Source: Nocardia donostiensis
Lineage (GTDB): Bacteria; Actinomycetota; Actinomycetes; Mycobacteriales; Mycobacteriaceae
Direction of reading: 5' to 3'
DNA: 64,000 bases
Assembly: GCF_002081715.1 (NCBI RefSeq)
Contig: NZ_MUKP01000010.1
Location: 1 to 64,000 of the forward strand
Shown in pieces: positions 56,416 to 64,000 of the stretch (the first letter of the stretch is position 1; every line of letters starts with the position of its first letter). The notes under the pieces are model-generated. The model had not been told where the DNA came from. It searched no databases and saw only the letters and a list, made by a program, of their open reading frames with translations. A program made the position numbers and the translations under genes.

Positions 56416-57141
56416 TCACACCCGCCTGCCCACGCTGTACGCCGCGGCCCGGTCACGCACCTCCCGCATATAGCTCTCCGACCTGTTGTAGGTGAACAAC
56501 GCCCTGCTCCAGCCCTCCGCCGTCGTCAGCACACCGCCGCTCGCGCACAGGTATAGCGCCGCGGTCAACGCGGCGTCATCGATACTGTGCGGATCCACCA
56601 CCTCGTCACCATTGGCGTCCACACCCCAGCGCTTCCAGGTCTCGGGAATGAACTGGAACGGTCCCACCGCCCGATCATGCACCGGATCCCCATCCATCCG
56701 GCCCTCATCGGTGTCCTCGATCCGCGCCACCCCCGGCGAACCGTCCAAAGCTATCCCGATGATCGGTGGATCCACCCGGCCGTCGTCGGCGATACTGGCC
56801 CCACCGTGCCCGCCGTGCTTGCTTTCCACACTCGCGATCCCCGCCAACGTCGTCCATGCCACCCCGCAATCCGGACGAGACCGCTGCATCACCGCCTGCG
56901 CGTAACCGTAGGCCTCCAACGCCGTTGTCGGGATGTCCAGCACATCTGCCTGCTCACTCGCCCACGCCCGCAACTGCACTGCCGTCCGGCCGGGGGCATC
57001 GATATCGATCACCGGCAGCGGGGCGCCCGGCCCCGGCGGAATGCCTTCCGGGATCGGGACAAGATCACGTTCCGCCCCGCAAGCAGCGAGCACCAAAGCG
57101 GTGATCGCGGCGGCGATAACGGCGGGTTTCTTCCAGGACAC
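56416..57141 (-). CDS. lpqU: Lytic transglycosylase-like lipoprotein (LpqU-type)
   Basis: A 241-residue protein with lipobox VLAAC at about residue 20. The catalytic domain shows TLAGIASVESKHGGHGGASI (the Glu of AGIASVES is the likely acid), DRAVGPFQFIPETWKRWGVD and ALYLCASGGVLTTAEGW. It cleaves glycan strands of peptidoglycan outside the membrane. By order it equals Rv1022 LpqU next to eno. GTG 57141 gives a clean lipoprotein signal. Confidence 0.87.
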   Translation of the reverse strand: MSWKKPAVIAAAITALVLAACGAERDLVPIPEGIPPGPGAPLPVIDIDAPGRTAVQLRAWASEQADVLDIPTTALEAYGYAQAVMQRSRPDCGVAWTTLAGIASVESKHGGHGGASIADDGRVDPPIIGIALDGSPGVARIEDTDEGRMDGDPVHDRAVGPFQFIPETWKRWGVDANGDEVVDPHSIDDAALTAALYLCASGGVLTTAEGWSRALFTYNRSESYMREVRDRAAAYSVGRRV

Positions 57142-57414
57142 GCCTCCATCATCCAGGTGGGTTGGATGAGCGCGGCAGGTCGCGGTACGGAACTTGTTCG
57201 TGCGCACAGCGTCGGGGCGGCTCGAAGATGTGCCTTCGACACCGCGACGCCTCCTGCACAGGACGCACCGTCATACATCTCAAACCTCTGCGAGCGCACC
57301 AGCATTCGCTGGAGCAGCGGGCGGGACTTCCCCTCCGCTGGGCGCTGAACTCGACCCGACGGCGACGGCGCAGTGAAGTAGGATGCCGCGGGTACGCTCG
57401 AACGAAGGGGGGAC

Positions 57415-58623
57415 GTGTTGCTCAGCACAATGTCGAAATCGGGCCATACCGTCCGTGCCGTAACGATTGCCAGTGCGCTCGCCATCATCATCGCCGGTTG
57501 TGGAACCGGTGGGGATACTGCGAAAGTCAGTGAGCCGGTGGTCGATATCCACAGTCTCGATGTGGGCGGCTATCCGACCAAGCCCCAGGTCTTCGGGACG
57601 GTCAAGAACATGGATGAGGCCCGGGTTGTCGAGGCGACGCGGCTTGCCGAGCATGTGCCGTTGGCAATGGAAATCGACCCGAGGTTCACTTATAAAGACA
57701 GTGGATCTGAAAGCATTTACATACATCCCGATGCGCTGAGCGGGATAATGTATACCGCAAAATTTGCGGAGGCGGCACCCGACTTCATCTCCGGATTCAT
57801 CAGCCAAGGGCAAACCACACCCAGCAATCAGGGTTTGCACCTCATCAATGCAGTGTTGCTATTCCCTGATGAACACAAGGCATCTCAAGCCGCAAAAGAT
57901 CTGGAGCGGGTCGATTTCGAATACACGGAACATAACGAACGAGTCCACATACCCAAGTACCCAGAGGCTGCGGCGCACTGGTTGCCGAATACCCAGTCGA
58001 TCGGATCATGGTTCGCCACCGGAAACCTTGTTATCTTCACCTGGATCTACGACTATCTCAAAAGCTGGCTGGAAAAGGTCGACCTCAACGCTCTGACAAG
58101 TCTGGTCGAGAAAAGCCTTGACACCATAGTTCCGGCAGTGAAGCATTTCGTTCCGACACCACAGCATAAGCTGACGGAACTTCCAGCAGATAACGAAGGA
58201 ATACTCGGGCGCACCCTACCGAGAGAAGATCCGAGCCCGTTACCCGACCCCCCAGCCGTGTACACGGGACGTAGCGCTCTCCATTTATCGGAGAAACCGG
58301 ACGAGGATAAAGAAACTTTCGAAGAACTAGGCGTCGATATATACGCGGAGCGCGGATCGAAACTGTTTCGCGCACGCGACAAGGATGCAGCCGCTAACCT
58401 CGTCGAAGAAGTTCTTGCAGGTAAGCAGTACCGGCGATCTGCTCCTCCTGAAGCGCTACCCATGGCAAAATGTAAAGAGTATGCGGGGAACAACTCTTTC
58501 GTACCCAGATTTTACTGCGCCGTGCCTTACGAGCGTTATGTGGCTTATGTATGGTCCATGCAAGAAACCGACGTACACCAGAAGGTATCCGCCCAGTACG
58601 CGCTACTCACGGAGGCGAAGTAA
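57415..58623 (+). CDS. DUF7373-type lipoprotein, first of tandem pair
   Basis: A 402-residue lipoprotein with lipobox IIAGC (Cys29). Family-like features: DIHSLDVGGYPTKPQVFG at the start of the mature part, then RVVEATRLAEHVPLAMEIDP, a LNALTSLVEKSLDTIVP helix, and a C-terminal ETDVHQKVSAQYALLTEAK. The next gene encodes a clearly related protein. This pattern is found in Nocardia and relatives (DUF7373); the role is unknown. It has fewer GC-rich codons than its neighbours, suggesting acquisition or relaxed selection. GTG 57415 has a G-run just upstream. It shares its last base with the next ATG (TAATG). Confidence 0.75.
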   Translation: MLLSTMSKSGHTVRAVTIASALAIIIAGCGTGGDTAKVSEPVVDIHSLDVGGYPTKPQVFGTVKNMDEARVVEATRLAEHVPLAMEIDPRFTYKDSGSESIYIHPDALSGIMYTAKFAEAAPDFISGFISQGQTTPSNQGLHLINAVLLFPDEHKASQAAKDLERVDFEYTEHNERVHIPKYPEAAAHWLPNTQSIGSWFATGNLVIFTWIYDYLKSWLEKVDLNALTSLVEKSLDTIVPAVKHFVPTPQHKLTELPADNEGILGRTLPREDPSPLPDPPAVYTGRSALHLSEKPDEDKETFEELGVDIYAERGSKLFRARDKDAAANLVEEVLAGKQYRRSAPPEALPMAKCKEYAGNNSFVPRFYCAVPYERYVAYVWSMQETDVHQKVSAQYALLTEAK

Positions 58624-59885
58624 TGGCTGGTCGGAGGTCCCTCAGAGCTTCCACCCTTCGACGTCAGGGATACGCGCTCATGGCGAGCATTCTTCTGGCT
58701 GTTACCGCGGTCGGCTGCGGATCCACGCTACAAGGTACATCGGTTCCCGCTGAGATCGATGTCCGCACCCTGGACACAGGCCCTTATTCAACTGTTCCCC
58801 TCGATGCCTACGAGGACTACTATCCGAGCTTCTACACCTATCCCTATATCGCTGGCATGCGTTTGGCAGATCATGTTGCCACCGCCTACGATATCGACCC
58901 CGATCTGAAGTACGGGAGCAGATACAGCCCCGGCACACTCCCCCCGATTGGCGGCGGACACACTCTGGGTAAAGAAGATAAAGTCGAAGAGATCACCGAG
59001 CGTAATAAATTTCTATTCGGTTTTCATACCCAAGGCGGAAACACGGACAAAGAGCCCTCGTACACGAACAAGTGGCCGGAGGCGCCCGTGGGTCCGGACG
59101 CCACAATGATCGCCAGTACAGTGATGCAGTTCCTCAGCGCTGACTACGCCGAAAAGGCTTCAAGGGAATTGTACGATGCCGATTTCGAAACCTATCGCGA
59201 AGCCAATCAGCCAGTACAGATCACGGAATTTCCAGACGTTCACGCGCACTGGCGCCCAGGATCCCCGTGGATCAGATCTTTTCTTGCTCACGGTCCGTAT
59301 GTGATCGCTCTATTCCTGTCGATCCCATCGCCTGAATTAGGTTCCCTGGAAGACCTCGTAACCAAGGCATATGAGGTCCAACTGCCGATGCTCGACGCAC
59401 TGAACCCACTCAGCGACGAGGAAATGGCGGAACTCGACTGGGATTCAGAAGGTTTGTTCGCCCGCACATTGAATCCCCTTCAGAGTAGAATACCATCATA
59501 CAACGATAGCGCAGCTATATTCGGTCCACAAGGTTTCCTGCACTCCGCCCAGAACCGCGAATACACCGAGCGGGGTCTGGAGAAAATCAAGGGAGAAGTG
59601 TTCGCGCTGTCCGACGGAACAATTTCGATACAGACGGTTGATGTCGTGGCTGCAGCCAAAGCTATACAAGATGTGGTGATGCTCGACCCTTTTATTACGC
59701 GAACCAATCCGCCACCCGGAGTCCCCGACTCTGCATGTGTCGAAAACGATCAGACGTACGGCGCCGAACGTTTCACCTGTGTATTGCGCTACCGCAACCT
59801 GCTCGGGTATGTGAGTTCCGCCCAGCTCACTGATGTTCATCAGCGTGCAGCCGCTCAGTACGCATTGTTCGCTAACGGTCAGTAG
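58623..59885 (+). CDS. DUF7373-type lipoprotein, second of tandem pair
   Basis: A 420-residue paralogue of the preceding lipoprotein. The lipobox is TAVGC (Cys32). Shared pieces are EIDVRTLDTGPYSTVPLDAY, MRLADHVATAYDIDPDLKYG, SLEDLVTKAYEVQLPML and the closing TDVHQRAAAQYALFANGQ. It starts in a TAATG junction, so translation is coupled to the first copy. Two copies in a row next to a membrane kinase suggest a surface-sensing or substrate set, but this is only context. Confidence 0.75.
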   Translation: MAGRRSLRASTLRRQGYALMASILLAVTAVGCGSTLQGTSVPAEIDVRTLDTGPYSTVPLDAYEDYYPSFYTYPYIAGMRLADHVATAYDIDPDLKYGSRYSPGTLPPIGGGHTLGKEDKVEEITERNKFLFGFHTQGGNTDKEPSYTNKWPEAPVGPDATMIASTVMQFLSADYAEKASRELYDADFETYREANQPVQITEFPDVHAHWRPGSPWIRSFLAHGPYVIALFLSIPSPELGSLEDLVTKAYEVQLPMLDALNPLSDEEMAELDWDSEGLFARTLNPLQSRIPSYNDSAAIFGPQGFLHSAQNREYTERGLEKIKGEVFALSDGTISIQTVDVVAAAKAIQDVVMLDPFITRTNPPPGVPDSACVENDQTYGAERFTCVLRYRNLLGYVSSAQLTDVHQRAAAQYALFANGQ

Positions 59886-59966
59886 GAGCTGAGCTCGATG
59901 TCGACAGCGGACCGACCTGTTCCGGTGGCAGACCGGATCCAACTGATAAACAGGAGTTCGTAGAAG

Positions 59967-61514
59967 ATGGCGCTGAGTCCTGGAACCATCGTGGGGGGCT
60001 ACCGCATCGAACGGGTGCTGGGTGCGGGCGGTATGGGAACCGTCTACCTGGCCAAGCATCCGAGCCTGCCACGGAAAGACGCCCTCAAGGTACTCAGCGC
60101 GGATCTGTCCTCCAACAGCGAGTTCCGCGCGCGATTCGAACGTGAAGCGAACCTTGCCTCAGGGCTGGATCATCCGAACATCATCGCTGTCTTCAACCGA
60201 GGCGAAGAGAACGGTCAACTGTGGATCTCCATGCAGTACGTGGACGGCACCGATGCGTCCGCTCTGGCAGCCAAACATCCGCGGGGCATGCCTGCACAAC
60301 GTGCACTTCGGATCATCTCCGAAGTAGGTAAGGGCCTCGATTTCGCGCATCGTAAAGGCCTTTTGCATCGCGACATCAAACCCGCGAACTTCCTGCTCTC
60401 CGAGTCCGAAGATGAAGAACGCGTATACCTGACCGATTTCGGCGTCGCGAAGGCGACTGATGATGCCAGCGAGCTCACTCAAACCGGAAACTTCCTGGCC
60501 ACGATCGCCTACGCCCCTCCCGAGCAGCTCACCGGGCAGGCCCTTGATCACCGCGCCGATATCTACAGTTTGGCGTGTTCTCTGTTCAAGCTGTTGACCG
60601 GTCGAAACCCTTACCCTGCTCCGCAGCCCGCGATGGTCATGATGGGGCATCTGTACGAGCCACCTCCATCGGCGACTTCGGTAAAGCCCGATTTGCCCGC
60701 AGCGATCGACCATGTCTTCGCGAAAGCCATGGCGAAGAACCCTGTCGAACGTTTCAACAGCTGCCGAGAGTTCACCGATGCGGCGTACGAGGCGTTCAAC
60801 GCTGGTCGATACCCGGCACGATCGCAAGCGGCGCCGGCGTCCCCCGTACCGGTCAGCCAGCCCGCTTCTATCAGCTATGCCAGTCCCCAGAACACTGGGG
60901 GCGCAGCCGAATTGCCTGCTCCCGCGCCCAGACGACGATCCGGCAAGAAGTGGTCGCTTGCCGCAGGTGCAGGAGCCGTCGTTGTTGCGCTGGCTATCGG
61001 TGGCGGAATCTGGCTCGCCGGCAATAAGGAGTCGGGCGGCGAATCTGCAGCATCAGCAGAAACCACCGCAACGCAACCGCCATCCGTCGAGCAGGCCAGG
61101 GCCGACAATCCGGACTTCGCCGGCAAAGAGATCACTATCGTCGATTACAAGAGTTCGACTGATTTCCAAGTGTTCGTCACCGGTACTCCGCAAGCCGACT
61201 TCATCGAAAAACTCGGCTTCGTATACAACTTCAACTTCACCAGACAGGGTGACGAACCGCCGCTCCGTGATCCGGGAGACAACTTCACCGTCGACTCCGG
61301 CGGGTCCGATGCCTACGTTATGGTGGTACGCAGTGATGCCGCATCCGGTGGAGGCGGGTTGACCGGTCTTCCGCTGGATATCACCAGATCACGCGCACAA
61401 GTGATCGCAGTCGATGATCCAGGTGCTGTCGTCGCCATGCGTAACTGGTCGGAGAATTCAGAGCACATCCTCTTGGAGAAAGTGCTGCCAACCCTCGAAA
61501 GGCGAGTCAACTAA
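59967..61514 (+). CDS. Membrane Ser/Thr protein kinase (Pkn type)
   Basis: A 515-residue eukaryotic-like kinase. Marks: Gly-rich loop VLGAGGMGTVYLAKHP, catalytic Lys41 in DALKVL, HRDIKPANF (Asp136), DFGVAK (157-162) and the activation-loop end TIAYAPPEQLTG. A Pro/Ala-rich juxtamembrane stretch precedes one membrane helix (about 330-351). The outer domain of 160 residues (DNPDFAGKEITIVDYKSSTD onwards) is not a PASTA repeat and is unknown to me. It phosphorylates proteins in response to an outside signal. Immediate upstream neighbours are the two lipoproteins, and the ESX genes converge on it. Confidence 0.92.
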   Translation: MALSPGTIVGGYRIERVLGAGGMGTVYLAKHPSLPRKDALKVLSADLSSNSEFRARFEREANLASGLDHPNIIAVFNRGEENGQLWISMQYVDGTDASALAAKHPRGMPAQRALRIISEVGKGLDFAHRKGLLHRDIKPANFLLSESEDEERVYLTDFGVAKATDDASELTQTGNFLATIAYAPPEQLTGQALDHRADIYSLACSLFKLLTGRNPYPAPQPAMVMMGHLYEPPPSATSVKPDLPAAIDHVFAKAMAKNPVERFNSCREFTDAAYEAFNAGRYPARSQAAPASPVPVSQPASISYASPQNTGGAAELPAPAPRRRSGKKWSLAAGAGAVVVALAIGGGIWLAGNKESGGESAASAETTATQPPSVEQARADNPDFAGKEITIVDYKSSTDFQVFVTGTPQADFIEKLGFVYNFNFTRQGDEPPLRDPGDNFTVDSGGSDAYVMVVRSDAASGGGGLTGLPLDITRSRAQVIAVDDPGAVVAMRNWSENSEHILLEKVLPTLERRVN

Positions 61515-61537
61515 CATCAACCAATGCCGGACGGGGT

Positions 61538-61593
61538 CTCGGAGCACATGAAAAGTGGTGTGCTCCGAGGCTTATAGCCTCGGAGCACACCAC
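61538..61593. terminator. Bidirectional terminator with alternative hairpins
   Basis: Hairpin 2 is a 17-bp perfect stem (61555-61571 with 61577-61593) with a 5-base loop. Hairpin 1 (61538-61548 with 61559-61569, 11 bp) uses the same bases, so only one can form. It lies between the converging kinase and WXG100 genes and can end both transcripts. Confidence 0.8.
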
Positions 61594-61606
61594 CGGGTGT
61601 GCGTAC

Positions 61607-61891
61607 TCAGAGCCAAGCCTGAGCGTTCTTCTTGTCAGTGGTGGACATATTGATGGCGCCGTCCTCGACCACCTTGGCAATGTTCTCCAAGATCGTCAGC
61701 AGATCGTTGTGGGCGGAATCCCATTTTGCCTGCTTGGCCCGGTATGCCTCTTGCGCACCACCTTCCCAAGTAGCAACCAACTGGTTGACATACCCTGCGA
61801 GTTCGTCGTGGGACTCGACCAGGCGGCTCTTCGACGTCCTGATGTCGCCCGCGAGCTGAATCAGCTGTCCCTCTGAGTACTTCACGCTCAT
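61607..61891 (-). CDS. WXG100 family ESX protein (EsxA/EsxT-like)
   Basis: A 94-residue protein with the central turn ATWEGGAQEAYR (WEG) between two helices (SEGQLIQLAGDIRTSKSRLV and DLLTILENIAKVVEDGAINM). It forms a dimer with its partner and is exported by the ESX apparatus. ATG 61891 has GGAG five bases upstream. Its partner gene lies 28 bases upstream. The layout matches esxT of ESX-4 by position. Confidence 0.88.
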   Translation of the reverse strand: MSVKYSEGQLIQLAGDIRTSKSRLVESHDELAGYVNQLVATWEGGAQEAYRAKQAKWDSAHNDLLTILENIAKVVEDGAINMSTTDKKNAQAWL

Positions 61892-61919
61892 GTTTTCTCC
61901 TGACAAGTAAGAAGTGTAA

Positions 61920-62255
61920 TTAGACCTTGAGACTCAGGCTGGAGCCGAGATCGCCTGAGGCACCCGCCTTCAGGATGGAGTCCTGGTTCTGCTGTTCGGA
62001 GGCATCGAAACCCTTGCCGTTCTCCCGGATTGCGTCTGCAATCTCTTGGAGCGCTACATGCAGGCGATCCGACGCGTTCTTGTAGTCGTCCATAACCTTG
62101 CGGAAGGACCCTGCCGCCGCGCCTTCCCAGTTGCCCTGCGAACCCTCGACAAGGCTGCGGATGGTGCCGAGCTCGGTCGCGAGCTGGCCGTTCACGGTTT
62201 CAACGTGTTTGGCCGAAGCCTCCATTGCGCCAAAATCGGCAATGACGTTACTCAT
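61920..62255 (-). CDS. WXG100 family ESX protein (EsxB/EsxU-like)
   Basis: A 111-residue partner with the WxG turn QGNWEGAAAGSFRKVM and two helices; it opens MSNVIADFGAMEASAKHVET. The C-terminal region after the second helix (NQDSILKAGASGDLGSSL) is longer than in the other partner, as for the member that carries the export signal, although a clear YxxxD/E is not seen. GGAGG lies just before ATG 62255. By order it equals esxU. Confidence 0.88.
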   Translation of the reverse strand: MSNVIADFGAMEASAKHVETVNGQLATELGTIRSLVEGSQGNWEGAAAGSFRKVMDDYKNASDRLHVALQEIADAIRENGKGFDASEQQNQDSILKAGASGDLGSSLSLKV

Positions 62256-62383
62256 GCTGCCTCCTACTTATGAGTGGGTTCGGACATCCTGTCCTGGCAG
62301 GGCCGAACTGCTCCTACATGAAGATTGGACGCGGTGGATGCCCAATCGGTTCCCTTGATGTGGAAAAAATTTTTCGGCGGGTG

Positions 62384-63844
62384 TCATGGGTTGACCGCCA
62401 GTGTGGTTGCGAAGTCAGTGCAGACGTGTGTAATCGAGTCTTGCCCCCCTGTCTGGTATTGGCACCCGATGCTGACCTGGGTGCTGTGTTCGACGATAAC
62501 ATGCCAGTCGACTCGGGATCCGTCTTCTGGATGTTCGGTGTAGGCAAGGCCGGAACGGCCGGCGTAGACGACGTCGCGGCGTAGCTCGGAGACGGAACCA
62601 ACTGGGCGCGCAGCCATCTGGGCTTCGAGGTTGGCGGCGACCTGTGGGTAGCCGACACCGGAGGCGATCGGCTGCTGGATGACAGTGATGCGGGCGCGGG
62701 GGCCGCTGTCGGGGACCAGTTCCAGACGTTGTTCCGTGGGGGTGCTGGTCTCCTTGATGTGCCAGCCGGTCGGGATCTGTAGACGGAGGCGGCCGATGGT
62801 TTGCTCGTCGGCTGTGGCGGTCGCAGATGTCGGTGGCGGCGGGAGCTGCGGCGAGGGCTGCGGTGGCGGTGCGAGAGGCGTTGTGGGCGCGGCAGCGGTG
62901 GCGTCCTGGTCGCCGCCGCTGTTCATTACGGCGAAACCCCCCAGGGCAGCAAGGGAAATCACTGTGGCTGCCGCGGCGCCCAGGTACAGCGGGGTCTTCG
63001 ACCGCGGGGGTTGGGTGGCTGCCGCGCGTTCACGCAGCGGCTGCACCCATTCGTTTCTGGGCAGTTGGGCCAGGGTGGGCTGGTAGAGGCTGGTGGCGTT
63101 CTGCTTGCTTCTGGCCAGGTCCGCGCTGGGCACGGTGCGCAGTTCGGCGGTGGGACCGCATATTTCGGTCACGGTCGCGCCGAACAGTTCCAGAAACGCC
63201 GGGTCGGCGCCGATACCGACGAGCAACACACTGTCGGCGGGTTTTCCGTCCAGCAGCCGGTCCAGGACGGCGCGCAGCTGCGCCATGGCCGGGCTGTCGG
63301 CGGTGATATCGGCGGCCGCCAGGTTCGGTTCGTGTTCGCAAGCCTCGACCCGCAGGCCCTCGTGCGTCGGGATCACCGAAGACGCCGTTGTCGCGAGCAT
63401 GCTGAATTCGAACACCACGGTGCGGCGGTCACGGTTTCGTTCGGCCGCGGTCACCGTGCGTATCGCCGTCTCCTCGAACACGACATCGGAGGCGAAACGG
63501 TGCGCGGCTGTCGCAACTGTGGTCCGGCGGCGAGTGCCCCACTCGGTCGGGCATATCACCGTGAGCCGTTCGCACGGGGTGTGCACCCGTAAATCCGCCA
63601 GCAGCCGGGCGAACACGGCCGAGATGGCGTCCAGTGGAGTTGGCATGCCCGGCTCGTAGGCGATCCGGTCCGCGGCGAGCAGTTGGGTCACCGAACTGGT
63701 TATCGACGGTGGCGCCAGCGGTTCACCGACGACCAGCGTGGTGCCGTCGCTGCCCGGCGTCACCGACGGCGGTAAGTCGGCGTGGGTGTTCGAACTCCGC
63801 GCCCATAAACGGTTTTCGGACAGGGTCAGCTCGACGGTGGGCAT
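62384..63844 (-). CDS. Type VII secretion-associated protein (Rv3446c-like)
   Basis: A 486-residue protein with an N-terminal actin/DnaK-like region (LTVICPTEWGTRRRTTVATA, VVFEFSMLATTASSVIPTHE, DSVLLVGIGADPAF), one membrane helix (YLGAAAATVISLAALGGFAV, about residue 290), a Pro-rich linker and a C-terminal outer domain with two Cys. This is the ESX-4-associated family found between eccC4 and the esx pair. The ATG shares a base with the eccC stop (TGATG). Its role in secretion is unknown. Confidence 0.85.
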   Translation of the reverse strand: MPTVELTLSENRLWARSSNTHADLPPSVTPGSDGTTLVVGEPLAPPSITSSVTQLLAADRIAYEPGMPTPLDAISAVFARLLADLRVHTPCERLTVICPTEWGTRRRTTVATAAHRFASDVVFEETAIRTVTAAERNRDRRTVVFEFSMLATTASSVIPTHEGLRVEACEHEPNLAAADITADSPAMAQLRAVLDRLLDGKPADSVLLVGIGADPAFLELFGATVTEICGPTAELRTVPSADLARSKQNATSLYQPTLAQLPRNEWVQPLRERAAATQPPRSKTPLYLGAAAATVISLAALGGFAVMNSGGDQDATAAAPTTPLAPPPQPSPQLPPPPTSATATADEQTIGRLRLQIPTGWHIKETSTPTEQRLELVPDSGPRARITVIQQPIASGVGYPQVAANLEAQMAARPVGSVSELRRDVVYAGRSGLAYTEHPEDGSRVDWHVIVEHSTQVSIGCQYQTGGQDSITHVCTDFATTLAVNP

Positions 63845-64000
63845 CACAGGAGCGGCATCCACGCGGTCTGGATCAGTTCCGCGCCGGCGCGGCTGACCAG
63901 GGTGCCCCGGCCGGGCGGCATGGCGCTGGGCCGGACATTGCCGAGCAGGTTTCCTTCTTCGCGGCTACCGCTCATGATCAGGCCGGGCGTCGCCAGGTCG
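63844..64000 (-). CDS. EccC-type ESX ATPase, C-terminal end (partial)
   Basis: Only the last 51 codons are in the window. The sequence reads LIMSGSREEGNLLGNVRPSA, then MPPGRGTLVSRAGAELIQTA and WMPLL, matching the C-terminus of the FtsK/SpoIIIE-type EccC motor that recruits substrates and drives type VII export. It is upstream of the secretion-associated protein, as in ESX-4. The gene continues past the right edge. Confidence 0.85.
   Translation of the reverse strand, partial: DLATPGLIMSGSREEGNLLGNVRPSAMPPGRGTLVSRAGAELIQTAWMPLL

Overview
The window reads as chromosome of a high-GC, mycolate-making actinomycete, most likely Nocardia or a close relative. Pointers are a type VII (ESX) secretion locus with an EspG/PPE-like substrate module, mycothiol S-conjugate amidase, DUF5753/DUF397 regulator pairs, a KstR-type operator, many GTG starts and many 4-base gene overlaps. 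The genus is an inference; no rRNA or species marker is present.

Layout. 1-1879: housekeeping edge (partial fumC, phoH). 1880-20872: about 19 kb of accessory DNA lying between phoH and glyA, which are close together in M. tuberculosis. It holds three candidate polymorphic-toxin loci: a Fic-like protein at 2253-3602, a metallopeptidase pair at 5099-6369, and a toxin/SUKH-immunity pair at 8433-9622 bracketed by two copies of an 80-base terminator segment. It also holds a DUF397/DUF5753 regulator pair, a three-gene overlapping operon ending in a short DUF262-like protein with a changed signature, an antitoxin-like HTH protein without a toxin, an ESX substrate module (helical protein, DUF3558-like lipoprotein, PPE-like protein, EspG chaperone), and regulator/enzyme pairs (AraC/hydrolase, TetR/FAD monooxygenase).

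20895-40742: mostly core genes in an order that recalls M. tuberculosis Rv1074c-Rv1093: glyA, coaA, a Z-prenyl transferase, a hemolysin III protein, a thioredoxin-fold YyaL-like protein, mca, greA, metB, cbs and a thiolase. greA has a roughly 200-base leader that folds on paper into a 5' hairpin, a three-way junction and two further hairpins. A 28-codon gene with its own ribosome binding site lies at 22338.

40913-52838: lipoproteins, a small metal-associated cluster (DUF6153, DUF305, and a helix-turn-helix/CutA fusion facing a palindrome-rich divergent region), a sirtuin, an acyl-CoA dehydrogenase behind a perfect KstR-like box, a tRNA with anticodon UAA but a short variable loop, and two transporters. 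52912-57141: ppx, DUF501, FtsB-like, eno, lpqU, the same order as I recall for Rv1026-Rv1022.

57415-64000: two tandem related lipoproteins and a membrane Ser/Thr kinase, then on the opposite strand two WXG100 proteins, a type VII secretion-associated protein and the end of EccC, an ESX-4-like arrangement. The strongest leads are the greA leader, the repeat-bracketed toxin/immunity cassette, the variant Fic-like protein, the HTH-CutA fusion with its operators, and the long hairpin after the thiolase gene.
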